Assembly (NCBI RefSeq): GCF_001514065.1
Contig: NZ_KQ948428.1
Span: 375,525-439,524, forward strand
Direction: 5' to 3'
Source: Streptomyces antibioticus
GTDB lineage: Bacteria > Actinomycetota > Actinomycetes > Streptomycetales > Streptomycetaceae
Length of the DNA stretch: 64,000 nucleotides
The position numbers were made by a program, and so were the translations under genes. Every line of letters begins with the position of its first letter. The first letter of the stretch is position 1. Positions 1 through 8,685 of the stretch are shown here, in pieces. The notes under the pieces are model-generated. The model did not search any database. It saw only the letters and a list, made by a program, of their open reading frames with translations, and was not told where the DNA came from.

Positions 1-95
1 TCACGGGCGGGTCGTCCACCTGAAGTGGCTGGAACACCTCAGCCGCGTCGTTCACCCGTCCCCCCGGTCCCCTGGTCCTGTGACCCTCTGCTCCC

Positions 96-127
96 CTGTC
101 GCGGCGGTTCGATCAACCGTGCGACAG
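96..127. terminator. Stem-loop in the gene-free left edge (1-228)
   Basis: Arms CTGTCGC (96-102) and GCGACAG (121-127) enclose a second pairing, CGGTT (105-109) with AACCG (115-119), around a five-base loop. It could end transcription of a gene lying left of the window or protect its 3' end. There is no T-run. The rest of 1-228 shows no convincing reading frame. A plus frame reading VVHLKWLEHL near the edge could be the tail of an upstream gene, but this cannot be decided from the fragment. Confidence 0.35.
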
Positions 128-228
128 CAGCAGCCTAAAGGGTTTTCTGTGACGGCCTCCGCCGCCCGCCCCCTCTTGCGCACAGGTGTTCCGTCACGGA
201 CCCGCCCCTGCGTAGCCTCGATCGCACG

Positions 229-861
229 ATGAACACGATTCCCGCACGCCTTGACCACCTCGTCCTCGCAACCCCCGACCTGGCGGCGACGGTCGCCGAG
301 TTCACCCGGCGTACGGGAGTGGCGCCCGCCCCCGGCGGGGTGCACGTCGGCCGGGGCACCCGCAACTTCCTGGTGTCGCTGGGCGGTACCGGCTATCTGG
401 AGATCATCGGACCCGACCCGGAGCAGCCGGAGCCGGTGGGGCCGCGCCCCTTCGACGTCGACGCCGTCAGCCGTCCGCGCACGGTCACCTGGGCGATCAG
501 CCCGCCCGACCTGGACGCGGCGGTCGCGACCGCCCGGTCCCGGGGGTACGACCCCGGCGACATCCGCCCCATGAGCCGCCGCACCCCGGACGGCACGCTG
601 CTGGCGTGGCGGCTCACGGACGGCGACACCCAACACCCCTCCGGGCTCGTGCCGTTCCTCATCGACTGGGGCACCGCACGCCATCCGTCCGCCTCGGGCC
701 TGCCCAGCACGCCACTCCTCGCGCTCACGGCGACGGCACCCGACCCGGCCGAGATCCACCGTCTGCTCGCCACCCTGGAGACCGAACTCCCCGTCACCGA
801 GGGCCCGGTGGGACTCACGTTCACGGTGGACACCCCGCGCGGCCCGGTCACCTTCGACTGA
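229..861 (+). CDS. VOC family protein (glyoxalase-like domain)
   Basis: This 210-residue protein opens with LDHLVLATPDL, the usual first strand of a vicinal oxygen chelate module, followed by the GTRNFLVSLGG and YLEIIGPD segments typical of the Glyoxalase_3 type. These folds bind a metal and serve dioxygenases, lyases or antibiotic-binding proteins; the substrate here cannot be told. No clear ribosome site precedes the ATG, so translation may be leaderless or weakly initiated. A second, unrelated small VOC gene follows 86 bases later on the same strand, so the two may be co-transcribed. Confidence 0.8.
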   Translation: MNTIPARLDHLVLATPDLAATVAEFTRRTGVAPAPGGVHVGRGTRNFLVSLGGTGYLEIIGPDPEQPEPVGPRPFDVDAVSRPRTVTWAISPPDLDAAVATARSRGYDPGDIRPMSRRTPDGTLLAWRLTDGDTQHPSGLVPFLIDWGTARHPSASGLPSTPLLALTATAPDPAEIHRLLATLETELPVTEGPVGLTFTVDTPRGPVTFD

Positions 862-947
862 CGGCCCCGGCAACGGACATCTCCCCGTCCCGCGTGATGT
901 CCGATTCCTTCAAGACCGCGGCCACGGGACCTGCCTACGGTGGCCGC

Positions 948-1352
948 ATGACTCCACGATTCGATGCCATCGGCCTGATCGTCTCCGACATGGCCGCCTC
1001 GGTCGCCTTCTACCGCCGCCTCGGGTTCACCTTCCCGGAGGGCGCGGCGGACGAGCCGCACGTCGAGGCGCAACTCCCGGGCGGGCTGCGCCTGTTGCTC
1101 GACACCGAGGCGACGGTCCGCTCCTTCCACGCGAGCTGGCGGCCGCCGACCGGAGGCGACAGCCGCACCGCCCTCGCCCTGCGCTGCGCCGGCCCGGCCG
1201 AGGTGGACACGGTGTACGACGAGATGGTGAACGCCGGCCACCACGGCGAACTCAAGCCCTGGGACGCCTTCTGGGGCCAGCGCTACGCGACCCTGCACGA
1301 CCCGGACGGCAACGGCGTCGACCTGTTCGCCCCGCTACCGCCGGCCCAGTAG
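948..1352 (+). CDS. Small VOC family protein (bleomycin-resistance/glyoxalase fold)
   Basis: This is a single-module VOC protein of 134 residues. The opening [20 protein letters not shown] is the standard first beta-alpha unit of lactoylglutathione lyase-like proteins, and the end ([15 protein letters not shown]) is the standard last strand with the conserved DPDGN turn. Length matches one half of the usual dimeric fold. The frame stays open upstream, but the ATG at 948 is the start at which family similarity begins. Substrate unknown. The 3' end overlaps the convergent AraC-type gene by 18 bases. Confidence 0.85.
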   Translation: MTPRFDAIGLIVSDMAASVAFYRRLGFTFPEGAADEPHVEAQLPGGLRLLLDTEATVRSFHASWRPPTGGDSRTALALRCAGPAEVDTVYDEMVNAGHHGELKPWDAFWGQRYATLHDPDGNGVDLFAPLPPAQ

Positions 1353-2021
1353 CTCCCCGAGCGGCAGCCCTGCCAACTCCCGTACGTCCCGGGCGAGATG
1401 AGCCTGATCGGCGTACCCGGCACAGGCCGCCGTCTCGGCGTACGGCACCCCGCGGCGGGCCAGCCGCAACGCCCGCTGGAGCCGCAGCACCCGCCCCAGC
1501 GTCTTGGGCCCGTACCCGAACGCGACGAGGCATCGGCGGTGCAACTGGCGGGCCCCGAGGCCGAGTCGATCGGCGGTGGCGGCGACGGGTCGCCCCGCGT
1601 CGAGGGCGTTCACGACCTCCCCCAGCAAGGGATCGGGAGCGTCGACGTCGGCTGCCAGCCCCAGCGCCGCCTCTTCGAGCCCGTGCGCGGGATCGGCGGC
1701 GGCGTTCACCCGTGCGGTGAGCTGCCGTACCCGGGCGGCGGGCCAGAGGTCGGCGAGTTCGACCCGCCGGTTGAGGACTTCAGGGGCGGGGACGCCGAGG
1801 AGGGTGGGCGCGGTACCGGGGAAGAAACGGACACCGGCCCAGGCACTGCGGTCACCCCCGGTGGCGTAGGCCTGTGTGTCGGGCCCGGCGACGAGCAGCC
1901 GCCCGTCGTGCCAGAGCAGATCCATGCAGCCGTCGGGGAGAACACGGCCAGGCTGAAGCGGGGAGGGTGTACTCATCCACACGACGGAGCCCGGAAGCCG
2001 TCCAGCTCTCTCCGCATACAT
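1335..2021 (-). CDS. AraC family regulator with DUF6597-type N-terminus
   Basis: This 228-residue protein has a beta-rich N-terminal sensor region with [20 protein letters not shown], the signature of the DUF6597 class of AraC regulators. The C-terminal double helix-turn-helix lies at about residues 135-225 ([18 protein letters not shown], then the second helix-turn-helix AYAETAA-type region). The ATG at 2021 is used here; an ATG 15 codons later ([10 protein letters not shown]) is a plausible alternative. Ligand and targets are unknown. It lies upstream of a second, unrelated AraC gene on the same strand, separated by 83 bases that contain a dispersed repeat. Confidence 0.8.
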   Translation of the reverse strand: MYAERAGRLPGSVVWMSTPSPLQPGRVLPDGCMDLLWHDGRLLVAGPDTQAYATGGDRSAWAGVRFFPGTAPTLLGVPAPEVLNRRVELADLWPAARVRQLTARVNAAADPAHGLEEAALGLAADVDAPDPLLGEVVNALDAGRPVAATADRLGLGARQLHRRCLVAFGYGPKTLGRVLRLQRALRLARRGVPYAETAACAGYADQAHLARDVRELAGLPLGELLGRR

Positions 2022-2048
2022 GCGAACAAGCCTACGGGTGACGCCCCC

Positions 2049-2090
2049 AGGGGCGCGGGGAACTGCGCGCCCAGCCCCCACCGGCCCGCA
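2049..2090 (+). repeat. Dispersed 42-bp intergenic repeat, copy A
   Basis: The core GGGGCGCGGGGAACTGCGCG is followed by a C-rich arm. Closely related copies lie at 6921-6963 (same strand) and 20221-20263 (opposite strand). The GGGGC and GCCCC ends can pair into a hairpin. All copies sit immediately next to stop codons. Here it follows, in reverse orientation, the end of the AraC gene at 2105-3040. Confidence 0.75.
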
Positions 2091-2104
2091 CCCGCCAACG
2101 GCCC

Positions 2105-3040
2105 CTACACCCCCCTCCCCCGATGCTCCTGAGGACTCACCCCGTACACCCTCTTGAACGCACTCGACAGTGCGAACGCACTCCCGTAGCCCACCTGCCG
2201 GGCGATCGCCTCCAGCGTCGCGTCCCCCTCCCGCAACCGGTCCGCCGCCAGCGCCAGCCGCCACCCCGTCAGATAGGTCATCGGCGGCTCCCCCACCAGC
2301 TCCGTGAACCTCCGTCCCAGCGCCGCCCGCGACACTCCCGCCTTCGCCGCCAGTGACGCGACCGTCCACGGATGGGCGGGGTCGTCCTGGAGGAGCCGCA
2401 GGACGCGGCCCACGACAGGGTCCGCCAGCGCCCGGTACCAGCCGGGTGCCGCCGCCTCCGGGCGGGAGAACCAGGCGCGCAGCGCGGCGATGACGAGCAG
2501 GTCGAGGAGGCGGTCCAGGACGACTTCCTGGCCGGGTTCGTCGCGGACGATCTCGGTCATGAGGAGCGGCGTGAGCGGGCAGTCCCACACCTCCGGGGTG
2601 AGCGTCAGCAGCGGCGGCAGCGCGTCCAGCAGGCGTCCGCTGACCTCGCCCTGCCACAGATACGTGCCGATCAGCATCACGGCCGACCCGTCCAGCCGGT
2701 CGCCCCAGGTGCGGACACCGAGGTCCATGACGCCGTTGAGCGAGCGCCCGTCGGGATAGCGGCACTCCCCACCCGGCAGGATCAGCGCCTGCGGCTCGGT
2801 GCCGGGGTCGTCGGCGCAGGTGTACGGGTCGGGGCCGCGGGCGATGGCGAGGTCGCCGGCGCGCAGCCGGACCGGTTCCCCCGCGTCCGGCATGACCCAC
2901 GCGTCGCCGCGGACCATGAGCATGACGGTGAGCGGGGCGCGGTCCTCGACGCGCACGCTCCAGGGCGGTTCGAAGCATGCCCGGATCATGAAGGCGCCCC
3001 GCGCGCGGGGCCCTTCGAGAAGGCCTGCGAGAGCGTCCAT
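2105..3040 (-). CDS. AraC family transcriptional regulator (cupin sensor)
   Basis: A full-length AraC/XylS-type regulator of 311 residues. Residues 1-190 form a cupin-like sensor (AraC-binding-like, PF12852 type) with [18 protein letters not shown] and the [18 protein letters not shown] helix common in this class. Residues 215-305 are the DNA-binding domain: first helix-turn-helix [19 protein letters not shown], second [19 protein letters not shown], ending in the conserved YGVSPQEHR. It is divergent from the NmrA-type oxidoreductase at 3122 with only 81 bases between them, the usual layout for a regulator and its target. Confidence 0.9.
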   Translation of the reverse strand: MDALAGLLEGPRARGAFMIRACFEPPWSVRVEDRAPLTVMLMVRGDAWVMPDAGEPVRLRAGDLAIARGPDPYTCADDPGTEPQALILPGGECRYPDGRSLNGVMDLGVRTWGDRLDGSAVMLIGTYLWQGEVSGRLLDALPPLLTLTPEVWDCPLTPLLMTEIVRDEPGQEVVLDRLLDLLVIAALRAWFSRPEAAAPGWYRALADPVVGRVLRLLQDDPAHPWTVASLAAKAGVSRAALGRRFTELVGEPPMTYLTGWRLALAADRLREGDATLEAIARQVGYGSAFALSSAFKRVYGVSPQEHRGRGV

Positions 3041-3053
3041 GGCGTCAGCGTAG

Positions 3054-3109
3054 ACGCCCGCGCATGGGAATGAGCCGTTCAGCGATGGGGCCTTGGCGGG
3101 CGCGGGCGT
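3054..3109. promoter_or_regulatory. 10-bp inverted repeat in the AraC/NmrA divergent region
   Basis: ACGCCCGCGC at 3054-3063 and GCGCGGGCGT at 3100-3109 are perfect reverse complements separated by 36 bases. The arms lie about equally far (13-14 bases) from the two divergent start codons. They may be two binding sites for the AraC protein, though GC-rich repeats of this length can arise by chance here. Confidence 0.3.
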
Positions 3110-3121
3110 TGACTCGGAGGC

Positions 3122-3946
3122 ATGACGCAGAACGCGAAGAACATGACAGTGGTGGTGACCGGTGCCTCGGGCCGTACGGGCAGCCGGGTGGCGCGCGCGG
3201 TGCGGGCGGCCGGTCTTGAGGTGCGGGCCGCGTCCCGGGCCCGGGGCTTCGACTGGGAGGACCCGACGACCTGGGCCGAGACGCTGCGGGACGCGGACGC
3301 GGCGTATCTCGTGTACCCGTCCGACGTGGGCGCCCCGGCGGCGACCGAGGGCGTCGGCGCACTGGCGCGGGAGGCCGTGGGGCTCGGGGTGCGGCGGCTG
3401 GTGCTGCTGTCGGCGCGGGGCGAGCGGCAGGCGGAGGCGACCGAGGAGGCGCTCCGGACGTCGGGGGCGGACTGGACCGTCGTACAGGCGTCGTGGTTCT
3501 CGCAGAACTTCAGCGAGGGACCGCTGGTGGAGGAGGTGCGGCAGGGCGGGCTGACGTTCCCGGCGGGTGAGGTGCGGGAGCCGTTCATCGACGTACGGGA
3601 CATCGCGGACGTGGTGGCGACGGTGCTGACGTCCGGGGAGCGGTACGTGGGGCGGTCGGTGGAGGTGACGGGGCCCCGGTTGCTGTCGTTCCGGGAGGCG
3701 GTCGCGGAGATCGGGGCGGCGACCGGGCGCGAGCTGACGTACACGCCGGTTCCCGCGCGCGCCTATGGGGAGGCGCTCACCGGGTTCGGGGTGCCCGCCG
3801 AGGAGGCGGAGTTCCTGGTGGAGGTGTTCGAGGGGCTGCTCGACGGGCGGAACGCGCGGGTGACGGACGGGGTGCGCGAGGTGCTGGGGCGGGCGCCGCG
3901 GGACTTCTCGGAGTTCGTACGGGAGTCCACTGCGGCGTGGGTGTAG
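3122..3946 (+). CDS. NmrA/SDR-type NAD(P)-binding oxidoreductase
   Basis: An atypical short-chain dehydrogenase of the NmrA class, 274 residues. The N-terminal Rossmann motif TGASGRTG (GxxGxxG type) binds NAD(P), and VVQASWFSQNFSEG and EPFIDVRDIADVV match NmrA/ergot-alkaloid AgnL-like proteins. The Tyr-Lys catalytic pair of classical SDRs is not evident, as usual in this class, so it may be a redox sensor or a quinone/azo reductase. It is divergent from an AraC gene, its likely regulator. A ribosome site (CGGAGG) lies just before the ATG. Confidence 0.85.
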   Translation: MTQNAKNMTVVVTGASGRTGSRVARAVRAAGLEVRAASRARGFDWEDPTTWAETLRDADAAYLVYPSDVGAPAATEGVGALAREAVGLGVRRLVLLSARGERQAEATEEALRTSGADWTVVQASWFSQNFSEGPLVEEVRQGGLTFPAGEVREPFIDVRDIADVVATVLTSGERYVGRSVEVTGPRLLSFREAVAEIGAATGRELTYTPVPARAYGEALTGFGVPAEEAEFLVEVFEGLLDGRNARVTDGVREVLGRAPRDFSEFVRESTAAWV

Positions 3947-3984
3947 CCGCCAGGGACCGCCTGCCGCCTGAGTGCGGCCGCTAC
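3943..3984. terminator. Weak bidirectional hairpin between convergent genes
   Basis: GTAGC (3943-3947) pairs with GCTAC (3980-3984), and neighbouring CGC/GCG bases extend the stem. The structure includes the TAG stop codons of both converging genes, at 3944-3946 and, on the minus strand, 3981-3983. The stem is short. Confidence 0.35.
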
Positions 3985-5132
3985 GAGCCGTCGGCCGGCT
4001 TGTGCGGCGGGTGGGTGCTCTTCACATGGGTGCGCAGTCTCGACGTCACGTCCTCCGGCGGGAGGAAGCGGGACCACCGCTCGGGGAACTCCGACGGCAT
4101 GTCCGGGTCGTCGGGGTCGTCCGGGGCGATCTCCCGGTGGGCGGTGGCCCGGGCCACGTACTCGGCGACCTGCGCCTCGCGGACGCGTTCGTTCGCGGCG
4201 CGGGCCGCCGCGGTGGCGGCGGCCGGCCAGACGCGGTCGATGGCGGCGTTGACGGCGGCGCCGACGAGCACGGCGAAGGCGGAGACGCCGATCCAGAGCA
4301 TGACGGCGACGGCGGCGGCGAGCGAGCCGTAGATCGAGGCGCCCTCGATGGTGTTGGTGAGGTAGATGCGCAGCAGGAAGCTGCCCAGCACCCACATGGC
4401 GAGGGCGACCAGGGAGCCGGGGACGTCCTCGATCCAGGGGGACCGGACGGGGACCGAGACGTGGTAGAGCGTGGTCAGGAAGGCGATGGACAGCACGATC
4501 ACCACGGGCCAGTACAGGATCTGGACGAGCGTCGCCGACCAGGGCACGATCCGGACGACGGCGTCGGGGCCCGCGACCATCAGCGGCAGCGCGATCGAGC
4601 CGATGACCAGGGCGGCGAGGAAGAGCAGGAACGCCACCACGCGGGTCTTGACGATGCCGCGGACGCCGTCGAGGCCGTACATGACGGTGATGGTGTCGAT
4701 GAAGACGTTCACCGCGCGCGAGCCGGACCACAGGGCGAAGAGGAAGCCTATCGAGATGACGTCGGGGCGGCCGCCCTTCATGACGTCGTCGAGGATCGGC
4801 TGGGCGATCTGCCGCACGCCCTTGTCGGACAGGACCGTGCGGGAGGCCTCCAGGAGGTTGGCCTCCAGGCTGCTGATGGAGTCGGTGCCGGTCCAGTCGT
4901 CGACGTAGCCGAGCAGGCCGATCATGCTGAGCAGCAGCGGCGGCACGGACAGCAGGGTGAAGAAGGCGGCCTCGGCGGCCAGGCCGAGGATGCGGTACTC
5001 CATGCAGGAGTTGACGGTGTCCTTGAGCAGCAGCCAGGCGGTCCTGCGCTTGGAGACGTTCCGGTAGAGGGCACGCGCCCGGTGGAGACGGCCGGAGGGG
5101 GGCCGCTGAGGGGATTCACTTGCTGGCTGCAC
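3981..5132 (-). CDS. YihY/virulence factor BrkB family membrane protein
   Basis: An integral membrane protein of 383 residues with about six transmembrane segments. RILGLAAEAAFFTLLSVPPL is the conserved first-helix signature of the YihY/BrkB family (formerly and wrongly called RNase BN). LFALWSGSRAVNVFIDTI and YGSLAAAVAVMLWIGVSAFA are later conserved helices. The hydrophilic Asp/Pro-rich C-terminal tail is common in actinobacterial members. Function is not established; roles in envelope integrity or export have been proposed. The gene is divergent from the AidB-like gene with 148 bases between them. Confidence 0.9.
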   Translation of the reverse strand: MQPASESPQRPPSGRLHRARALYRNVSKRRTAWLLLKDTVNSCMEYRILGLAAEAAFFTLLSVPPLLLSMIGLLGYVDDWTGTDSISSLEANLLEASRTVLSDKGVRQIAQPILDDVMKGGRPDVISIGFLFALWSGSRAVNVFIDTITVMYGLDGVRGIVKTRVVAFLLFLAALVIGSIALPLMVAGPDAVVRIVPWSATLVQILYWPVVIVLSIAFLTTLYHVSVPVRSPWIEDVPGSLVALAMWVLGSFLLRIYLTNTIEGASIYGSLAAAVAVMLWIGVSAFAVLVGAAVNAAIDRVWPAAATAAARAANERVREAQVAEYVARATAHREIAPDDPDDPDMPSEFPERWSRFLPPEDVTSRLRTHVKSTHPPHKPADGS

Positions 5133-5280
5133 GACCTAACGGTATCCGCCGTACGAGGCTGTACTCATCCCCCACGGGCCCGCAGCCTCGGCAATTCAGG
5201 GCGTTTTCCTGTCATGTCCCCGCTGGTGGACGGTTCGACCGTTCATGTGAACCGCCTGGCGGGGCGGTAGGTTCGCAGGT

Positions 5281-6915
5281 ATGGCAGGCAGCACCCACAC
5301 CGTGACCAACCAGCCCCCGCCTCTGACCGGCCACGACGTCTTCACCACCGACAAAGCCCTGACCGCGGCGGTGGAGCGGCATGTGGAACCCGGTGCCCTG
5401 GACGAGGTGCGCGGTGAGCTGGAGGCCCTGGGCCGGGCCTCCGGATCGGCGCAGCTCCAGGAATGGGCCGTACAGGCCAACGACAACCCACCCCGCCTCA
5501 GGACCCACGACCGCTACGGCCACCGCGTCGACGAGGTCGACTTCCACCCCGCCTGGCACCGCCTCCTCGGCAAGGGCGTCGCGGCCGGCCTCACCGCCGC
5601 CTGGAACCGCCCGGCGGGCCATGTGCGCCGCGCGGCCGCGTTCCTGGTCTGGACGCAGGTGGACGCCGGCAACCTCTGCCCCCTGTCGATGACCCACGCC
5701 GCCGTGCCCGCCCTGCGCCAGGAGCCGGCGCTCGCGGCGGAATGGGAACCCCGGCTCACGTCGATGATCTACGACCGCGCGGCGCGCCCGGCGCACCTCA
5801 AGGCCGGCGCCCTCTTCGGGATGGCGATGACGGAGAAGCAGGGCGGCAGCGACGTACGCGCGAACACGACGACCGCGACGCCGCTCGCGGAGGAGGGGAC
5901 GTACGAGCTGACGGGGCACAAGTGGTTCTGCTCGGCGCCCATGTCCGACGGCTTCCTGGTGCTGGCCCAGGCCCCGGAGGGCCTCACCTGCTTCCTCCTG
6001 CCCCGCGTCCTGGAGGACGGCACGCGCAACACGTTCCTCGTCCAGCGTCTGAAGGACAAGCTCGGCAACCGGTCCAACGCCTCGGCGGAAGTGGAGTTCG
6101 ACGGGACCTGGGCGCGCCGGGTGGGCGAGGAGGGGCGCGGGGTGCGGACCATCATCGAGATGGTCGCGGCGACCCGGCTCGACTGCGTCCTCGGCTCGGC
6201 CGGCCTGATGCGGCAGGCCGTGTCGCAGGCGGTCCACCACTGCACGCACCGCGCGGCGTTCGGCGGGAAGCTGGTCGACAAGCCGCTGATGCGCAATGTC
6301 CTGGCCGACCTCGCGGTGGAGTCCGAGGCGGCGACCACGCTCGCGCTGCGCCTCGCGGCCGCCTACGACGACGACGGCGAGCAGGAGCGGGCGTTCCTGC
6401 GGATCGCGGTGCCGGCCGCCAAGTACTGGGTGACGAAACGCTGCGCCCCGCTGGTCGTGGAGGCCGCCGAGTGCCTGGGCGGCAACGGCTACGTGGAGGA
6501 CTCCGGCCTCCCCCGCCTGGTCCGCGAGTCCCCGCTCAACTCCATCTGGGAGGGCGCGGGCAACGTCCAGGCCCTGGACGTCCTGCGAGCGTTGCAACGC
6601 GAACCGGCGGCCTTCAACGCCTACCTCCAGGAGATCGGCAGGTCCCGAGGCGCCGACCACCGCCTGGACGCGGCGATCAAGAACCTCCTGACGGACCTGG
6701 CGGACTTGGACGGCATCGAGGCGAGGGCCCGCCGCCTGGCGGAGAGGCTGGCGCTGGTCCTACAGGGTTCGCTGCTGGTCCGCTATGCCCCACCGGAGGT
6801 GGCGGACGCGTTCTGCGCATCGAGGCTGGGGGGCGACGCTGGAGCAACCTTCGGAACCCTGCCGGGAACGCTGGACTTGACGTCGGTAGTGAACAGGGCA
6901 CGCCCACTGGAGTGA
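5281..6915 (+). CDS. aidB: Acyl-CoA dehydrogenase, AidB-like
   Basis: A 544-residue flavoprotein of the acyl-CoA dehydrogenase fold with the extended N-terminus of the AidB group, which is linked to alkylation damage responses. Diagnostic parts are FGMAMTEKQGGSDVRANTT in the mid beta domain, YELTGHKWFCSAPMSDGFLV, the FAD-contacting TRLDCVLGSAGLMRQAV, and CLGGNGYVEDSGLPRLVRES near the C-terminus. True AidB has weak isovaleryl-CoA dehydrogenase activity and binds DNA. The present protein may be either a fatty acyl or branched-chain dehydrogenase relative. It is transcribed alone; a dispersed repeat follows its stop by five bases. Confidence 0.85.
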   Translation: MAGSTHTVTNQPPPLTGHDVFTTDKALTAAVERHVEPGALDEVRGELEALGRASGSAQLQEWAVQANDNPPRLRTHDRYGHRVDEVDFHPAWHRLLGKGVAAGLTAAWNRPAGHVRRAAAFLVWTQVDAGNLCPLSMTHAAVPALRQEPALAAEWEPRLTSMIYDRAARPAHLKAGALFGMAMTEKQGGSDVRANTTTATPLAEEGTYELTGHKWFCSAPMSDGFLVLAQAPEGLTCFLLPRVLEDGTRNTFLVQRLKDKLGNRSNASAEVEFDGTWARRVGEEGRGVRTIIEMVAATRLDCVLGSAGLMRQAVSQAVHHCTHRAAFGGKLVDKPLMRNVLADLAVESEAATTLALRLAAAYDDDGEQERAFLRIAVPAAKYWVTKRCAPLVVEAAECLGGNGYVEDSGLPRLVRESPLNSIWEGAGNVQALDVLRALQREPAAFNAYLQEIGRSRGADHRLDAAIKNLLTDLADLDGIEARARRLAERLALVLQGSLLVRYAPPEVADAFCASRLGGDAGATFGTLPGTLDLTSVVNRARPLE

Positions 6916-6920
6916 CCTTT

Positions 6921-6963
6921 AGGGGCGCGGGGAACTGCGCGACAAGCCCCCACCGAGCCACAG
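6921..6963 (+). repeat. Dispersed 43-bp intergenic repeat, copy B
   Basis: AGGGGCGCGGGGAACTGCGC starts five bases after the AidB-like stop codon. It matches copy A and, on the opposite strand, copy C at 20221-20263. A hairpin is possible between GGGGC and the downstream GCCCC. It opens a 344-base gene-free stretch (6916-7259) that otherwise holds only the leader of the next gene. Confidence 0.75.
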
Positions 6964-7137
6964 ACGCCAACGCACCGAAACCAGGCACCCTGAACCGCGA
7001 AATACCCGCCAAACCGCCGGACGGCCGGGGTGGTGCTGCGCCGACACGGCACCACCCCCGCCTTGGCCCGTTCGAGGCCGCGAACGCCGCTCGGGACGGC
7101 GTCGCTCAAGTTTCAATCAGCCGCGCCCCGTTCACCA

Positions 7138-7157
7138 GGGTTGCAGGGGGTTGCAAC
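7138..7157. promoter_or_regulatory. Phased direct repeat upstream of the GAF regulator
   Basis: GGGTTGCA occurs at 7138-7145 and again at 7148-7155, exactly ten bases apart, so both copies face the same side of the helix. The second copy is part of the palindrome GTTGCAAC. It lies about 100 bases before the GAF regulator start and may be an operator for it; no direct evidence. Confidence 0.3.
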
Positions 7158-7259
7158 TTGCTGCTGACTGTGGCCGGACTGTACCCCTCCGCGACGGACG
7201 AACGGCACTATGAGACGGACAGTCAGGACGGATTGTCCGCAGCCCCTCCGGGAGGACCA

Positions 7260-8549
7260 GTGGCGCTCTCGCCGACGGACGTCACCCAGCTGGCCGCCGT
7301 GGACTCCGCGCGGGCGGCACGGCTGCTGAGCGACGTCCGCTCGGCCACGCTCTCCGGTCAGCGCGCGCCCGTGGCCCCCCGCCCGGTGATCGAGCAGTCG
7401 TGGGACCGGATGCTGCGCACCGGTGTCGACCCCGACCACGACTTCCGCACCGGGCTGCTGGCCCGGGAGGAGGTGCAGCGGCGCCGGGAGAGCTCGGAGC
7501 TGCGGCACGTCCTGCCGGTGCTGCGCGAAGGGCTGCTGTCGGTCGCGGACGTCGCGCACCACATCATGGTGGTCGCCGACGACGAGGGCCGGGTGCTGTG
7601 GCGGGAGGGCAGTTCGCCGGTGCTGCGCAAGGCCGACGGGACCGGGTTCGAGCTCGGCGCCGACTGGCGGGAGGACGTCGTCGGCACCAACGGCATCGGC
7701 ACGCCGGTGGTGGCGCGCCGGCCGGTGCAGGTCTTCGCCTCGGAGCACTTCGTGCGCTCCCAGACCTCGTGGACCTGTACCGGGGCGCCGATCACCGACC
7801 CGAGGAACGGCCGGCTGCTCGGCGTCGTGGATGTGAGCGGGCCGCTGGAGACGATGCATCCGGCCACGCTCGCGTGGGTGGACTCGGTGGCCAAGCTCGC
7901 CGAGTCCCGGCTGCGCGAGCTGCACCAGTCCTCGCTGGACCAACTGCGCGCGGTGGCGGCGCCGGTGCTGGCGCGGCTCGGCGGCCGGGCCGTGGTGGTG
8001 GACCGGGACGGCTGGACGGCCGCGGTGGCGGGGATGCCGTACCAGGGCCGGGTCGCGTTGCCCAAGTCGCCGTCGGCGGGCCAGCGGTGGCTGCCGACGC
8101 TGGGGCTGTGCACGGTGGAGCCGCTGGCCGGGGGCTGGTTGATCCGGGCGTCCGACGAGCCGATGCCGCGGGGCGCCACCCGGATCGTGCTGGATCTGTC
8201 GCAGCCGCGCCGCTGGTCGATGACGGTGTCCGGGGACGTCGGGGCCTGGAGCCATGAACTGAGCCCGCGGCACGCCGAGTTGCTGTATCTGCTGGCCCTG
8301 CACCGCACCGGGCGCAGCGCGGCGGGACTGGCCGAGGACCTGTTCGGCGATCCGGGCCGTACGGTGACGGTGCGGGCCGAGATGTCGCGGGTGCGCCGGT
8401 ATCTCGGGGGGTTTCTGGAGCATCGGCCGTATCGTTTCTCCGAGGGCGTGGAGATCGAGGTGCTGCTCCCCGACGACCCGCGTGACCTGCTGCCGCACTC
8501 CATGGCCCCGGCGGTGGCCGGCAAACGGCTGTCCCGGCAGGCTCCTTGA
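7260..8549 (+). CDS. GAF-domain transcriptional regulator without AAA+ domain
   Basis: A 429-residue protein starting at a GTG preceded by GGGAGG. Residues 40-210 resemble the sensor half of AcoR-type activators: PVIEQSWDRMLRTGVDP, a GAF domain with VVADDEGRVLWREG, and the highly conserved DVVGTNGIGTPVV and SWTCTGAPITDPRNGRLLG. The sigma-54-interacting AAA+ domain of AcoR is absent. The C-terminus (about 335-425) instead has a winged-helix-like segment, LLYLLALHRTGRSAAGLAEDLFGD. The family is common in actinomycetes, where it often sits near aldehyde or alcohol dehydrogenase genes. None is adjacent here, so the signal and targets are unknown. Confidence 0.85.
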   Translation: MALSPTDVTQLAAVDSARAARLLSDVRSATLSGQRAPVAPRPVIEQSWDRMLRTGVDPDHDFRTGLLAREEVQRRRESSELRHVLPVLREGLLSVADVAHHIMVVADDEGRVLWREGSSPVLRKADGTGFELGADWREDVVGTNGIGTPVVARRPVQVFASEHFVRSQTSWTCTGAPITDPRNGRLLGVVDVSGPLETMHPATLAWVDSVAKLAESRLRELHQSSLDQLRAVAAPVLARLGGRAVVVDRDGWTAAVAGMPYQGRVALPKSPSAGQRWLPTLGLCTVEPLAGGWLIRASDEPMPRGATRIVLDLSQPRRWSMTVSGDVGAWSHELSPRHAELLYLLALHRTGRSAAGLAEDLFGDPGRTVTVRAEMSRVRRYLGGFLEHRPYRFSEGVEIEVLLPDDPRDLLPHSMAPAVAGKRLSRQAP

Positions 8550-8685
8550 AACTCTCGCATATTTGCAGGGTCTTCGTCCCCGGCACGCCCTTACTGCCGT
8601 AGCATCCCTCTACGGGCCACCCCACCTGCTCCTTGGTCAACGTACGGATCATTAGGCGCAGTTGGCCCGCCTCGGGAGGTACGAC

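Noticed and set aside
1335-2978. One 547-codon open frame on the minus strand
   Set aside because: Its first half is antisense-like or alternative-frame noise over the second AraC gene (2105-3040). Only the part from 2021 has protein-like sequence.
5463-8549. A 1028-codon open frame on the plus strand
   Set aside because: It runs through the AidB-like gene in a wrong frame rich in Gly, Arg and Pro. Only the GAF regulator from 7260 has a ribosome site and family motifs.
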